DNA of 64,000 bases from Pelomicrobium methylotrophicum (GCF_008014345.1 NZ_VPFL01000007.1:1-64000); one strand, 5' to 3'; shown: positions 14,172-25,772, counted from the stretch's first letter. Numbers and translations: made by a program. The notes: generated by a model from the letters alone, not told the origin.

Positions 14172-15077
14172 TCAGAATCGACCGGTCAGGCTGAAACCGA
14201 ACATGGGGATCGGCGCGAGCTCCTCGTAGTAGAACTCGGCTCCGGCGTTGTTCTCGAGCCGCATCTCGCCGCCCAGCAGGGTGCCGGCGTAGATATCGAC
14301 GCTGAAGCGGGGACCCAGGCTGCGGGCCAGATGCAGGAAGGCGGCCACACCCCGTTCTTCGCCCACGCCAAAGGGCGATAGCCCTCCGCCGTCGAGACGG
14401 AAACGGGCGCTACGATACCCGCCCCCGGCGCCGATCTCCCAAGCGTCGGAGATGCGGTATTTCAACTCGAGCCCGACGGGGCCGGCGGCGACGGGATTGG
14501 TCAGTCTCAGCCGATCAGTGAATTGCCAATCCACCGCAATGAACGGGAGGGCCGACAGCCTGTCCCGCCGGTCGAATACGCCCACTCCCAGCCCGATGCG
14601 GCGTCCGGCCGAGACTTCCCGGGCAGCCGAGAGCACCGCTCCGTAAGAGAAAAGGTTGCCCCAACCGGTCCCCTTGTCCCGGAAAGTGCCCAGCGACGGG
14701 GCCACCGTCCACAGCCACCCGTCCGCGCTCTTGTAGGTAAAGGGAAGTCGGATCTCCCCGTCGTCGATATTGCCCCAGAAGGCTCGGCTTCCGAACCGCC
14801 AGGGGGGCGCCAGGCGAGCGCTTTTGTTCTCGTCGTCGAATGCGAAAGCAGCGTCATCGGCGGCACCAAGACGGGGCGGTCTGCCGAGCCCCAGACCGGG
14901 TCGATTCAAACCCAGGGCGCCGTAGCGATGAAACGTGGTGTCGGGCGGAAAGGCGGGGTAGGCCAGCGTAGAACCCCACGGCCCCTGTTCGCCCGGGAGC
15001 CTGAGCCCCTCGGCAAAGGCCGGATTAAGGCAGCTGGCGGCGAGCAAGGCTGCGCCGATCAACATGACTTTACGCAT
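14172..15077 (-). CDS. Putative outer-membrane beta-barrel protein
   Basis: The 301-residue protein has a signal peptide (MRKVMLIGAALLAASCLNPAFA). Alternating amphipathic strands rich in Gly and aromatics follow, ending LTGRF with a C-terminal phenylalanine, the usual sorting signal of outer-membrane barrels. Repeated patterns such as FGSRAFWGNID, LGVGVFDRRDRLSALPFIAVDWQF and WEIGAGGGYRSARF fit barrel strands. It resembles DUF6268-type barrel proteins, but this is from pattern only. Start 15077 is supported by GGAGGAG just upstream. It stands alone; 207 bases separate it from divergent thiL. Confidence 0.65.
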   Translation of the reverse strand: MRKVMLIGAALLAASCLNPAFAEGLRLPGEQGPWGSTLAYPAFPPDTTFHRYGALGLNRPGLGLGRPPRLGAADDAAFAFDDENKSARLAPPWRFGSRAFWGNIDDGEIRLPFTYKSADGWLWTVAPSLGTFRDKGTGWGNLFSYGAVLSAAREVSAGRRIGLGVGVFDRRDRLSALPFIAVDWQFTDRLRLTNPVAAGPVGLELKYRISDAWEIGAGGGYRSARFRLDGGGLSPFGVGEERGVAAFLHLARSLGPRFSVDIYAGTLLGGEMRLENNAGAEFYYEELAPIPMFGFSLTGRF

Positions 15078-15284
15078 GGCGACTCCTCCGAAACGGCGGC
15101 AGGATGGCCACCGGACCTGCAACTTCGATGCCAACGATGGCCCGGCGGGCGCGAACCGATCCATCTATTTTCCAGCATAGAAGCAAATCCAGGCCTGTGC
15201 TGGCTGGAGTGCGCGTAAAATAAGGTCGATTTGTCGCCCCCGAAGTTCCCATGACGCTTTGAGCGTTTCTCCACGTCTGGATCC

Positions 15285-16241
15285 GTGCATTCCGAATTTG
15301 ACCTGATACGTCGGTTTTTTACCCATCCTGCACCGGGCACCGTTCTCGGCGTGGGTGACGACGCGGCGCTGATGAGGGCCGCGCCCGGCCACGAGCTCGC
15401 CGTGTCCACGGACATGCTGGTGGGCGGGCAGCACTTTTTTCTGGACACCGATCCTGAAAAGCTGGGGCACAAGGCGCTTGCCGTGAACCTCTCGGATATG
15501 GCGGCCATGGGGGCGAGACCGCGCTGGGCGCTCCTCGCGCTGGCATTGCCGGAGCCGGACGAAGCCTGGCTGAGCGCCTTTGCGCGGGGCTTCATGGCCC
15601 TTGCCGCGGAATTCCACGTGGACCTGGTGGGAGGCGACACTACCCGGGGACCGCTCAGCCTCTGCGTTACGGTGCTCGGCGAGGTGCCGGAAGGCAAAGC
15701 GCTGCGGCGCGACGGCGCCAGGGAGGGCGATGACGTGTGGGTGTCAGGCAGCGTGGGGGATGCGGCACTGGCGCTGGCTCACTTGAAGCGGCAGGCGGTC
15801 CTCGAGCCTGCCGACGCGGCCTGGTGCCTTTCCCGATTGGATGCACCCACGCCCCGCGTGGCGCTGGGGGTGGCGTTGCGCGGCATCGCTCACGCCGCTA
15901 TCGATGTCTCGGACGGCCTGGCGGCAGACCTGGGCCACATCCTCGAGCGTTCAAAGGTGGGCGCCATCGTCGAGCTTTCCCGGCTGCCGCGCTCGGCGGT
16001 GTTGGAACGGCTTGCCGACCGGAAGCTTGCGACCACTTGCATGCTGGCGGGCGGCGACGACTACGAGCTGTTGTTTACCGCTCCCGCCGGCGTGCGGCAG
16101 GTGATCGAGGACCTGGGCCGCGAGCAGGGTCTGCGGGTGACGCGCATCGGCCGTGTCACGGCGGGCGCTGGCCTCACTGTCCTCGGCGAGGACGGCGCGC
16201 CGATGGTCTTGGAGAGGACGGGATTTGACCACTTCCGTTGA
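15285..16241 (+). CDS. thiL: Thiamine-monophosphate kinase
   Basis: This 318-residue kinase phosphorylates thiamine monophosphate to thiamine diphosphate. It has the AIR-synthase/PurM-like pattern: GVGDDAAL near 23, STDMLVGGQHF, the GAMGAxP-like block MAAMGARPRWALLAL, VGGDTTRG and AAIDVSDGLAADL. The start is a GTG (VHSEFDLIRRFF), matching the family N-terminus. It overlaps the pgpA start by 17 bases and begins the thiL-pgpA-pncC operon common in proteobacteria. Confidence 0.94.
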   Translation: MHSEFDLIRRFFTHPAPGTVLGVGDDAALMRAAPGHELAVSTDMLVGGQHFFLDTDPEKLGHKALAVNLSDMAAMGARPRWALLALALPEPDEAWLSAFARGFMALAAEFHVDLVGGDTTRGPLSLCVTVLGEVPEGKALRRDGAREGDDVWVSGSVGDAALALAHLKRQAVLEPADAAWCLSRLDAPTPRVALGVALRGIAHAAIDVSDGLAADLGHILERSKVGAIVELSRLPRSAVLERLADRKLATTCMLAGGDDYELLFTAPAGVRQVIEDLGREQGLRVTRIGRVTAGAGLTVLGEDGAPMVLERTGFDHFR

Positions 16242-16728
16242 ACCAGCGGTGCAGCCCTCCTGGCGCCAGCTGCTGGAGAACCCCGCGCAACTGGTCGCCT
16301 TCGGCTTCGGCCTCGGCAAGATCCCCATCGCCCCGGGCACCTTCGGCACCCTGGCGATGCTGCCGGTGTATCAGGCGCTGCAGCCCCGGCTGGCGGATGC
16401 AGGGCTGCTGGCGCTGGTGGGGGTCATGTTCCTGGTGGGCGTGTGGGCGTGCGAGCGGACCGGCCGCGCTCTGGGTGTGCCCGACCACGGCGGCATGGTG
16501 TGGGACGAGATGACGGCGTTCTTGCTGGTGCTCTTCTTCACGCCGCCGACGCTCGCCTGGCAGGCGTTCGCGTTCCTGTTGTTCCGGCTCTTCGACGTGC
16601 TGAAGCCGCCTCCCATCCGCCATTACGAGCGCCAGTTCAAAAACGGGCTCGGCGTGATGCTGGACGACCTGATCGCGGCGTTCTATGCGCTCCTCACGCT
16701 GGCGGCGTGGCGCGCCGTTGCAGGCTGA
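16225..16728 (+). CDS. pgpA: Phosphatidylglycerophosphatase A
   Basis: The ~167-residue membrane enzyme dephosphorylates phosphatidylglycerophosphate. The N-terminal FGFGLGKIPIAPGTFGTL and the block VWDEMTAFLLVL are PgpA signatures; DVLKPPPIR and MLDDLIAA near the end complete the family pattern. Several hydrophobic helices lie at about 60-140. The start is ambiguous: TTG 16225 has GGAGAGG 7 bases upstream and overlaps thiL; GTG 16249 is an alternative. The next gene begins 4 bases after its stop. Confidence 0.93.
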   Translation: MTTSVEPAVQPSWRQLLENPAQLVAFGFGLGKIPIAPGTFGTLAMLPVYQALQPRLADAGLLALVGVMFLVGVWACERTGRALGVPDHGGMVWDEMTAFLLVLFFTPPTLAWQAFAFLLFRLFDVLKPPPIRHYERQFKNGLGVMLDDLIAAFYALLTLAAWRAVAG

Positions 16729-16732
16729 AGGA

Positions 16733-17227
16733 ATGGACGCGGAGCTCTACCGGTTGGCGGAAGAGGTGGGGCGCTCCCTCCAGGAGGCGGGCTGGATGCT
16801 GGCCACCGCCGAGTCGTGCACCGGGGGCTGGATCGCCCAAGCGGTGACCGCGGTCTCTGGCAGTTCAGCGTGGTTCGAGCGCGGCTTCGTTGCCTATTCG
16901 AATGCGGCCAAGCGGGAACTGCTCGGCGTTCGCGAAAGCACCCTCGCGGATCACGGCGCAGTGTCGGAGCCGACAGTGAGGGAGATGGCGGAAAAGGCGC
17001 TGGAGCGCAGCCACGCCCAGGTGGCCGTCGCGGTGAGCGGCATCGCCGGCCCCACGGGGGGCACGCCGGCGAAGCCGGTCGGCATGGTGTGCATTGCGTG
17101 GGCGGTCCGGGGCCGTCCCACCCGTGCCCAGACGCGGTACTTCTCCGGCAATCGGGAGGCGGTACGCCGGCAGGCCGTGCAGGCGGCCCTGGAGGGCGTG
17201 GTACGATGTGCCCGGGGCATCGAGTGA
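16733..17227 (+). CDS. pncC: Nicotinamide-nucleotide amidase (CinA C-terminal family)
   Basis: The 164-residue protein is the stand-alone CinA C-terminal domain. It deamidates NMN to nicotinic acid mononucleotide in pyridine nucleotide recycling. Signatures are TAESCTGGWIAQ (active-site serine region), RGFVAYSNAAK, VSGIAGPTGGTPAKPVG and the C-terminal RRQAVQAALE helix. Position 3 in the thiL-pgpA-pncC operon and tight spacing support co-transcription. The upstream in-frame extension inside pgpA is rejected. Confidence 0.92.
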   Translation: MDAELYRLAEEVGRSLQEAGWMLATAESCTGGWIAQAVTAVSGSSAWFERGFVAYSNAAKRELLGVRESTLADHGAVSEPTVREMAEKALERSHAQVAVAVSGIAGPTGGTPAKPVGMVCIAWAVRGRPTRAQTRYFSGNREAVRRQAVQAALEGVVRCARGIE

Positions 17228-17228
17228 G

Positions 17229-17624
17229 ATGGGCCTAAGCGAGCGGTGGCGCAGCCGCGCCCGGGCGCTCAAGCGCGAAACCTACGCGCTTTACTTGTGC
17301 GTGCGGCACCCCCGCACGCCTTGGTATGCGAAGCTCTTCGTGGGACTGGTCGTCGCCTACGCCCTGAGCCCCATTGACCTCATTCCGGATTTCGTGCCGG
17401 TGCTGGGATACCTGGACGAGGCGATCCTTTTGCCGCTGGCCATCCTGCTCGCCCTGCAAATGATTCCCGCCGACGTGCTGGAGGAATGCCGCGCCCGGGC
17501 TGCCACCGCCTTTGCAGGGTCGAAACCGGTCTCCCGCGCCGCCGCCGTCGTCATCGTGGCGCTGTGGCTCGGGGCTGCCACCGTGCTCGGCCTGTGGCTG
17601 TGGCGGTGGCTGGGGGGTCAGTGA
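17229..17624 (+). CDS. DUF1232 (YkvA-type) membrane protein
   Basis: The 131-residue protein has the DUF1232 core, PWYAKLFVGLVVAYALSPID followed by LIPDFVPVLGYLDEAILLPL, which forms a hydrophobic hairpin. A third membrane segment lies near the C-terminus (VVIVALWLGAATVLGLWLW). The function is unknown; members are small membrane proteins found next to varied genes. It starts one base after the pncC stop, so it likely shares the thiL operon. Confidence 0.85.
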   Translation: MGLSERWRSRARALKRETYALYLCVRHPRTPWYAKLFVGLVVAYALSPIDLIPDFVPVLGYLDEAILLPLAILLALQMIPADVLEECRARAATAFAGSKPVSRAAAVVIVALWLGAATVLGLWLWRWLGGQ

Positions 17625-17724
17625 GCGCCCCCTTCAGGGCCCGGCGCGCCCGCGCTTTGCCTCGTGGGCGTCGGCAAAGCGCGGTGTCAGGGTGAGCCCC
17701 GGCGGGCTCGGGGCGGCGCACAGC

Positions 17725-17753
17725 CTGACGCTCAAGGCGGCTTGTGCGATAAT
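17725..17753 (+). promoter_or_regulatory. Sigma-70 promoter of recA
   Basis: CTGACG (-35) and GATAAT (-10) are separated by exactly 17 bases, a near-consensus pair 43 bases upstream of the recA ATG. No CTGT-N8-ACAG LexA-type operator was found in the 171-base interval before recA. Confidence 0.6.
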
Positions 17754-17795
17754 TTTTGCTTTCTTGTCACGCGGTTCGTGAGGGGGCTCGGCATC

Positions 17796-18815
17796 ATGGA
17801 CGACAACAAAAGCAAGGCGCTGGCGGCGGCGCTGTCGCAGATCGAAAAGCAGTTCGGCAAAGGCTCCATCATGCGCATGGGCGAGGCCGAGGTGGCCCGA
17901 GACATCCAGGTGGTGTCCACGGGTTCCCTGGGGCTCGACATCGCGCTTGGGGTCGGCGGGCTGCCCCGGGGCAGGATCGTGGAGATCTACGGCCCAGAAT
18001 CGTCCGGCAAGACCACGCTGGCGCTCCAGGTGATCGCGGAGGCACAGCGGCAAGGCGGCACCGCCGCCTTTATTGACGCCGAGCACGCGCTGGATCCCGT
18101 CTATGCCGGGAAACTCGGCGTGGACGTGGCGAATCTCCTCATTTCCCAGCCGGACTCGGGCGAGCAGGCGCTGGAGATCGCCGACATGCTGGTGCGCTCG
18201 GGCTCGGTGGACGTGGTGGTGGTGGACTCGGTGGCGGCGCTGACCCCGCGCGCGGAGCTGGAGGGGGAAATGGGCGAGCCCCAGATGGGTCTGCAGGCCC
18301 GGCTCATGTCCCAGGCCTTGCGCAAGCTCACCGCCAACATCAAGCGCTCCAACACGCTGGTGGTCTTTATTAACCAGATCCGGATGAAGATTGGTGTCAT
18401 GTTTGGCAACCCCGAGACCACGACCGGCGGCAACGCGCTCAAGTTCTATGCCTCGGTGCGCATCGACATCCGGCGTACCGGCTCCATCAAGCGGGGCGAC
18501 GAAGTGATCGGCAGCGAGACCCGCGCCAAAGTGGTCAAAAACAAGGTGGCGCCGCCCTTCCGGCAGGCGGACTTCGACATCCTCTACGGCGAGGGCATCT
18601 CCCGCGAAGGCGAGATCGTGGACCTGGGCGTGAATTACCGGGTGCTGGAGAAGTCGGGAGCGTGGTACGCCTACAAGGGCGAAAGAATCGGCCAAGGCAA
18701 GGACAACTGCCGGGAGTACCTCAAGGAACACCCCGAAATCGCCCGGGAGATCGAGATGAAGATCCGCGAGGCGGCGGGTGTGAAGGCGCCCGAGCCGGAG
18801 GCGGCCACGGCCTGA
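17796..18815 (+). CDS. recA: Recombinase RecA
   Basis: This 339-residue protein is the strand-exchange ATPase of homologous recombination and SOS induction. Walker A is GPESSGKT at 66-73; Walker B lies in [12 protein letters not shown]; the L2 loop contains [16 protein letters not shown]. The C-terminal tail is short and Ala/Glu-rich. An AGGGGG lies 9 bases before the ATG. It is followed by recX after 25 bases, the common arrangement. Confidence 0.98.
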   Translation: MDDNKSKALAAALSQIEKQFGKGSIMRMGEAEVARDIQVVSTGSLGLDIALGVGGLPRGRIVEIYGPESSGKTTLALQVIAEAQRQGGTAAFIDAEHALDPVYAGKLGVDVANLLISQPDSGEQALEIADMLVRSGSVDVVVVDSVAALTPRAELEGEMGEPQMGLQARLMSQALRKLTANIKRSNTLVVFINQIRMKIGVMFGNPETTTGGNALKFYASVRIDIRRTGSIKRGDEVIGSETRAKVVKNKVAPPFRQADFDILYGEGISREGEIVDLGVNYRVLEKSGAWYAYKGERIGQGKDNCREYLKEHPEIAREIEMKIREAAGVKAPEPEAATA

Positions 18816-18840
18816 AACGGCGGCCCGCGGATGCCCGTCG

Positions 18841-19281
18841 ATGGCGGTCACATTGCGCGACCGAGCCCTGAGGCTGCTCGCGCGGCGGGAACATTCCCGA
18901 GCCGAGCTCCAGCGGAAACTGACGCTCCATGCCGGTGCGGGGGATGACCTGGAAGGGTTGCTCGACGAGCTGGAGCGCGAGGGGTGGCTCTCGGAGCGGC
19001 GCCTGGTCGAGCAGGTGGTGGCTTCCAGCAGCGGTCGTTATGGGAGCCTGCGCATCGCCCGCGAGCTCAGGGAGAAGGGCATCTCGGGACCGCTGGCGGA
19101 GGCGGCGGTGCGCGAGGCGCGGGCGCAGGACGAGGCCAGCTGCCGGGCGGTGTGGGAGAAGAAGTTCGGGCGCATGCCCCGGACGTTGGCGGAGCGGGCC
19201 CGGCAGGCGCGCTTCCTCCAGTCGCGGGGCTTTAGCCTGGAGGTGATCGGAAAGGTTCTGAAGGGTTTGGCCGAGGATTAG
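18841..19281 (+). CDS. recX: RecA modulator RecX
   Basis: The 146-residue protein shows the three-repeat helical pattern of Rec[20 protein letters not shown] near the start, [19 protein letters not shown] in the middle, and [21 protein letters not shown] at the end. RecX blocks RecA filament growth. It directly follows recA on the same strand, and alaS follows 16 bases later, giving the recA-recX-alaS order. Confidence 0.93.
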   Translation: MAVTLRDRALRLLARREHSRAELQRKLTLHAGAGDDLEGLLDELEREGWLSERRLVEQVVASSSGRYGSLRIARELREKGISGPLAEAAVREARAQDEASCRAVWEKKFGRMPRTLAERARQARFLQSRGFSLEVIGKVLKGLAED

Positions 19282-19297
19282 AGGATTGGCACCAGCG

Positions 19298-21922
<2,625 letters not shown>

Positions 21923-21990
21923 GGTCCGGCCTGTTCGGCCGCGCCCGCGCCGGCGCTTGCGCGATACCGTGGCGCGGCCGATGGCCGTCT

Positions 21991-22074
21991 CTGGTCCAAG
22001 CCGGGGGCAACGATCCAGCGAAACTGCCTTCGGCACTGAAGGCGGTGACCGCGTGGATTGAGGAGCGGCTCTAG
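21991..22074 (+). pseudogene. Remnant of a second alaS 3' end
   Basis: These 27 codons and a TAG stop encode a peptide ending QAGGNDPAKLPSALKAV-TAWIEERL. Over 26 positions it is identical to the true alaS C-terminus at 18, with mostly conservative changes (S/N, T/S, V/I). It is in a different frame from alaS and has no start or ribosome-binding site of its own. The likely origin is a partial replacement of one alaS allele by a related one, or an old tandem duplication. Its conserved protein-level pattern shows it was once part of a working alaS. Confidence 0.75.
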
Positions 22075-22105
22075 AGAATGAGGTCCGGCCTGGTTCGGCC
22101 GCGCC
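21999..22105 (+). repeat. Direct repeat, copy 2 (alaS 3' end plus flank)
   Basis: This is the second, diverged copy of the alaS tail and 3' flank; the flank here reads GGTCCGGCCTGGTTCGGCCG. No gene is present between 21923 and 22170 besides this remnant. Confidence 0.75.
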
Positions 22106-22170
22106 GGCGGCTCGCGCGGCTCTGGGTAAGGTAAGGCTCCATGGGCCGCAAAATGAAAGGATGGAACTGA

Positions 22171-22623
22171 ATGGCAGATACGCCTTCCACGACCAAGACT
22201 TTCCGGCGCCCGGAGGTGACCGTCGAGGCGCTCAATCGGCGCAGCCCCGGCCGTCTGCCTGGCCTGGTGGGCATGGAGGTGCTGCAGGTGGAAGAAGGCC
22301 GGCTGGAAGCGCGGCTGTCAGTGCGGCCGGAGCTCATGGCCACCAATGGCTTTTTGCATGCAGCCACCGTGGTCGCGTTGGCCGACACCTCTTGCGGCTA
22401 TGCGACGCTCGCCCATCTGCCGGAGGGCGCTTCCGGCTTCACCACGATCGAGCTCAAGATCAACCTGCTGGGCACCGTGCGGGAAGGCGGCATCCGGTCG
22501 GTAGCGCAAGCCCAGCACTTGGGCAGAAGCACCCAAGTCTGGGATGCGGTGGTGACCGACGAGACGACCGGCCGCAAGATCGCCCTCTTCCGTTGCACCG
22601 AGATGATTCTCTACAAGAGCTAG
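22171..22623 (+). CDS. PaaI-type hotdog thioesterase
   Basis: The 150-residue protein has the hotdog fold pattern of PaaI/YbgC-type acyl-CoA thioesterases: NGFLHAATVVALADTSCGYA (the HGGxxxxLAD-like helix), TIELKINLL and a final strand CTEMILY. Such enzymes hydrolyse acyl- or aryl-CoA esters; the substrate is not readable. In the helix the usual H-G-G is H-A-A, which occurs in some clades. It lies between alaS and the marC-like gene on the same strand, 16 bases from the latter. Confidence 0.82.
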   Translation: MADTPSTTKTFRRPEVTVEALNRRSPGRLPGLVGMEVLQVEEGRLEARLSVRPELMATNGFLHAATVVALADTSCGYATLAHLPEGASGFTTIELKINLLGTVREGGIRSVAQAQHLGRSTQVWDAVVTDETTGRKIALFRCTEMILYKS

Positions 22624-22639
22624 CAGGCCGGCGCGCGCG

Positions 22640-23281
22640 ATGGGGGAGCTGGCCTCATGGACTGATTACACCCGGTTCCTGGTCACCCTCACCGCTGTCC
22701 TCGATCCGTTCTTTATCGTCCCGTTCTTTCTCGCCTTCACGGCGGACTGGAACCCCCGCGAGCGTCGGCGTCTCGCCCATGTGATCACGCTTACCGTCGC
22801 GGCGGTGCTCATCGGCTTCGCGGTGGCAGGCGAGACGATGCTCAGATTTCTCGGCGGCAGCCTCGCTTCCTTCCGGGTGGGGGGAGGGCTCGTGCTGCTG
22901 CTGATGGCGCTCGCCATGCTGAACGCCGAGCCCGGCGGCCTGCGCCAGTCGCGGAAGGAAGCCCTCGAATTTGAGGCTCACGCAACCGGAGGCGTGGTTC
23001 CCCTTGCCGTGCCCCTTCTCGCCGGGCCCGGCGCCATCAGCACGGTCATCATCGCGGTGGAGCAAGGGGGGCTCGCGCATAAGCTGGCCATCCTAGGCTG
23101 CATCCTGGCGGTGTGCGTCCTGCTCTGGATCGTGCTAAGGCTCGCCGCGCCCATCGGCAACCGGCTGGGAACCACCGGCCTCAACGTGGCCACCCGCCTG
23201 CTAGGGCTGCTCCTGACCGCCATTGCCGTGGAAACCATGGCAGTGGGCTTGAAGGAGCTGTTTCCAGGGCTGGAAGGATGA
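22640..23281 (+). CDS. MarC-family integral membrane protein
   Basis: The 213-residue protein has six hydrophobic helices. It carries MarC signatures: LTAVLDPFFIVPFFLAFT near the N-terminus, GGGLVLLLMALAML, then VPLAVPLLAGPGAISTVI and GLNVATRLLGLLLTAIAVETM. The family was once linked to multiple antibiotic resistance but its transport role is unknown. It is probably co-transcribed with the thioesterase gene just upstream. Confidence 0.88.
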   Translation: MGELASWTDYTRFLVTLTAVLDPFFIVPFFLAFTADWNPRERRRLAHVITLTVAAVLIGFAVAGETMLRFLGGSLASFRVGGGLVLLLMALAMLNAEPGGLRQSRKEALEFEAHATGGVVPLAVPLLAGPGAISTVIIAVEQGGLAHKLAILGCILAVCVLLWIVLRLAAPIGNRLGTTGLNVATRLLGLLLTAIAVETMAVGLKELFPGLEG

Positions 23282-23304
23282 GAGGAAAAAGAGAGGGAGG
23301 ATGA

Positions 23305-23355
23305 TTGAAAGTTCTCATCGCGCCTGACTCCCTTACTGCTCAGAACGGTAGCTGA
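23305..23355 (+). pseudogene. Possible truncated glycerate kinase start
   Basis: A 16-codon frame starts at a TTG preceded at 4 bases by GGGAGG and reads LKVLIAPDSLTAQNGS before a stop. The KVLIAPDS segment is the typical opening of glycerate kinases of the GarK/GlxK type. The frame is cut where it meets the 3' end of the convergent phosphomannomutase gene, so it looks like the leftover start of a deleted gene. The match is short and could be chance. Confidence 0.35.
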
Positions 23356-24725
23356 GCGTCAGGTTTCGCTTCCAGGATAACGCGGCGGAATTCCTCCTGG
23401 ATTCTTTTCAGCGCAGGCTCGTTGTCGGCCTCGAAGCGCAGCACCACTACGGGCGTCGTGTTGGAGGAGCGCGCGAGCCCGAAGCCGTCCCTGTACTCGA
23501 CGCGCAGGCCATCGATGGTGATGACCTGCTCGGCGCCGGGGAATCGGGCGGTGCCCTGGAGCTTTTCGATCAGCGCGTAGTTCTCACCTTCCTGGAGCTT
23601 GATCTGTAGCTCCGGCGTGGAGACTGCGTCGGGGATGGCGTGGAGCGTCCCCGTCACGTCCTTCTGCCGGGACAGGTATTCCAGCAGCCGCGCGCCCGCG
23701 TAGAGCCCATCGTCGAAGCCGTACCAGCGCTCCTTGAAGAAGATGTGGCCGCTCATCTCGCCGGCGAGAAGCGCTCCCGTCTCCCGCATCTTGGCCTTGA
23801 TGAACGAGTGGCCGGTTTTGCACATGACCGGCCGGCCGCCATGGCGCTCGATCCAAGGCGCCAGGTTGCGGGTCGACTTCACATCGAAGATGACCTGGGC
23901 GCCCGGATTGCGCGAGAGCACATCGGCGGCAAACAGCATCAATTGGCGGTCGGGATAGATGATCCGACCGTCCTTGGTGACCACGCCCAGCCGGTCCCCG
24001 TCGCCGTCGAAGGCGAGCCCCAGTTCCGCGTCGCTGGTGGCAAGCACCCGCCTCAGGTCCTCCAGGTTTTCCGGCACCGACGGATCGGGATGGTGGTTCG
24101 GGAAGGCGCCGTCCACCTCGCAGAAAAGCTCGACCACCTCGCAGCCGAGCCGTCGGTAGAGCTCGGGGGCAAAGGCGCCTGCCACGCCGTTGCCGCAGTC
24201 CACGGCGATCTTCATCTTGCGCGCGAGCTTCACGTCTCCGGTGATGCGGTTGAAGTAGGCCTCGCGGATGTCGTGGGTGCGGTAGCTGCCGTTGCCAGTT
24301 GCGAGGTTTCCTCTCTCCAGTCTCACCCGCAATGCCTGGATCGCTTCCCCGGCCAGCGTCTCGCCGTCCAGCACGATCTTGAGACCGTTGTAGTCCGGCG
24401 GGTTGTGGCTGCCTGTCAGCATGACGCCGGAATGGGTCTTGAGCTCATAGGTGGCGAAGTAGAGAACCGGTGTGGCCACTTGGCCCACGTCGATCACTTC
24501 CACGCCGCTCCGCATGAGCCCTTTGGCCAACGCCCGGGCGAGATCGGGCCCGGACAGCCGCCCGTCGCGGCCGATCACCACCGCCGTCCGGCCGCGGGCG
24601 CGGGCTTCCGAGCCGATGGCCTGGCCAATGCCCTCCACGATGGCGGGCGTCAGCGTCTTTCCGACGATGCCGCGCACGTCGTAGGCCTTGAAGATTTCCC
24701 TCGGGTAATCGGTCACCGGCGTCAC
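23340..24725 (-). CDS. algC: Phosphomannomutase/phosphoglucomutase
   Basis: This 461-residue alpha-D-phosphohexomutase interconverts hexose 6- and 1-phosphates for nucleotide-sugar synthesis (LPS, capsule). It has the phosphoserine loop TGSHNP (Ser106), the metal loop DGDGDR at 240-245, the sugar-specificity loop GEMSGH and the C-terminal phosphate-binding RSSNTTP. It is an AlgC/ManB-type bifunctional mutase by length and motifs; preference for mannose or glucose cannot be read. The start is GTG, with AGGAG 7 bases upstream. Its 3' end touches the possible glycerate kinase remnant. Confidence 0.92.
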   Translation of the reverse strand: MTPVTDYPREIFKAYDVRGIVGKTLTPAIVEGIGQAIGSEARARGRTAVVIGRDGRLSGPDLARALAKGLMRSGVEVIDVGQVATPVLYFATYELKTHSGVMLTGSHNPPDYNGLKIVLDGETLAGEAIQALRVRLERGNLATGNGSYRTHDIREAYFNRITGDVKLARKMKIAVDCGNGVAGAFAPELYRRLGCEVVELFCEVDGAFPNHHPDPSVPENLEDLRRVLATSDAELGLAFDGDGDRLGVVTKDGRIIYPDRQLMLFAADVLSRNPGAQVIFDVKSTRNLAPWIERHGGRPVMCKTGHSFIKAKMRETGALLAGEMSGHIFFKERWYGFDDGLYAGARLLEYLSRQKDVTGTLHAIPDAVSTPELQIKLQEGENYALIEKLQGTARFPGAEQVITIDGLRVEYRDGFGLARSSNTTPVVVLRFEADNEPALKRIQEEFRRVILEAKPDAQLPF

Positions 24726-24746
24726 AGCATTTCTCCTCGCAGTGGT

Positions 24747-25772
24747 TTATTCGTCCGATGTTACCGCAATTGTCCTGCGGCCTTGGACGGGTTCGGGCAG
24801 ATGGCCAGAGAAAAAGCTCAGCAGTCGCCGCGGCAGCCATTGCAGGTGGCCCGGAAACGGACCGGAGACGAATCCCGCGTGTCCGCCCGCGGGCGACACC
24901 TCGAGGGTGACGGCGGAGGAGACTTCTGGCGGACGAGGCAACGCCGATTCGGGCAGGAACGGGTCGTTGCGGGCGTGGACGATCAGCGTTGGCACGGCGA
25001 TGCCGGTCAGATGAGGCTTGCAACTCGCCCGTGCCCAGTAGTCATCGGCGTCCCGGAAGCCGTGTAGCGGCGCCGTCACCACGTCGTCGAAAGCGTGCAG
25101 CGTGCGCGCTTGCTTGACGAGGGAGGCGGGATAGAGCCCGGGAAAGCGTTCCAACTTGGCAAGGCTTTTGCGCTTGAGCCGGCGCAGGAAATAGCGGGTG
25201 TAGATGCGGTTGAACCCCCGCTCCAGTTGGCGCCCGGCCGCAGTGAGGTCGAACGGCACCGACACGGCGGCGGCGGCGTCGAGCGCTCGGCGGGCATGGT
25301 GGCCCTGCTCGCCCAGCCACTTCAGGAGCGCATTGCCTCCCAGGGACACGCCCACGGCGAACAGCGGCGTATCCGGCTCTTGCGTCTTCAGCCGGTTCAA
25401 CACCCACGCCACGTGTTCCGTATCTCCTGAATGGTAGGCCCGTGGGAGACGATTCAGCTCGCCGCCACAGCCGCGGAAATGGGCCACCAGTCCACGCCAA
25501 CCCCACCCCTTCACCTCGTGCATGAGGGCAAGGGCGTAATGGCTGCGGGAGCACCCTTCCAGGCCGTGGAATAGCACGAGCCGGGGGCCGCTGCCAGGGG
25601 TGTCGAGCCAGTCCACAGCCACGACGTCCCCGTCGGGCGTGTCCCAATGGCTGCGCTTGAGCCGCACCGAAGGCTTGGGGCATAGGGTCGCTGCGTAAAT
25701 GGTCTGCAAATGCCCGCCCGGCAGCCAGGGCGGCGGCCGATAAGGGGCGGGAGGGATCAGCGATCGGCTCAT
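24747..25772 (-). CDS. YheT-type alpha/beta hydrolase
   Basis: This 341-residue protein belongs to the YheT/ABHD1-3 branch of alpha/beta hydrolases. It opens with PPWLPGGHLQTIYA, a hallmark of the group, followed by LVLFHGLEG (oxyanion region), the nucleophile elbow GVSLGGN with Ser143, HARNDPFLPE with the acidic residue, and GGHAGF with the catalytic histidine. The substrate is unknown; likely a cytoplasmic or membrane-associated esterase. The start MSRSLIPPAP was chosen because further upstream sequence is unrelated. It is 21 bases upstream of the phosphomannomutase gene. Confidence 0.87.
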   Translation of the reverse strand: MSRSLIPPAPYRPPPWLPGGHLQTIYAATLCPKPSVRLKRSHWDTPDGDVVAVDWLDTPGSGPRLVLFHGLEGCSRSHYALALMHEVKGWGWRGLVAHFRGCGGELNRLPRAYHSGDTEHVAWVLNRLKTQEPDTPLFAVGVSLGGNALLKWLGEQGHHARRALDAAAAVSVPFDLTAAGRQLERGFNRIYTRYFLRRLKRKSLAKLERFPGLYPASLVKQARTLHAFDDVVTAPLHGFRDADDYWARASCKPHLTGIAVPTLIVHARNDPFLPESALPRPPEVSSAVTLEVSPAGGHAGFVSGPFPGHLQWLPRRLLSFFSGHLPEPVQGRRTIAVTSDE

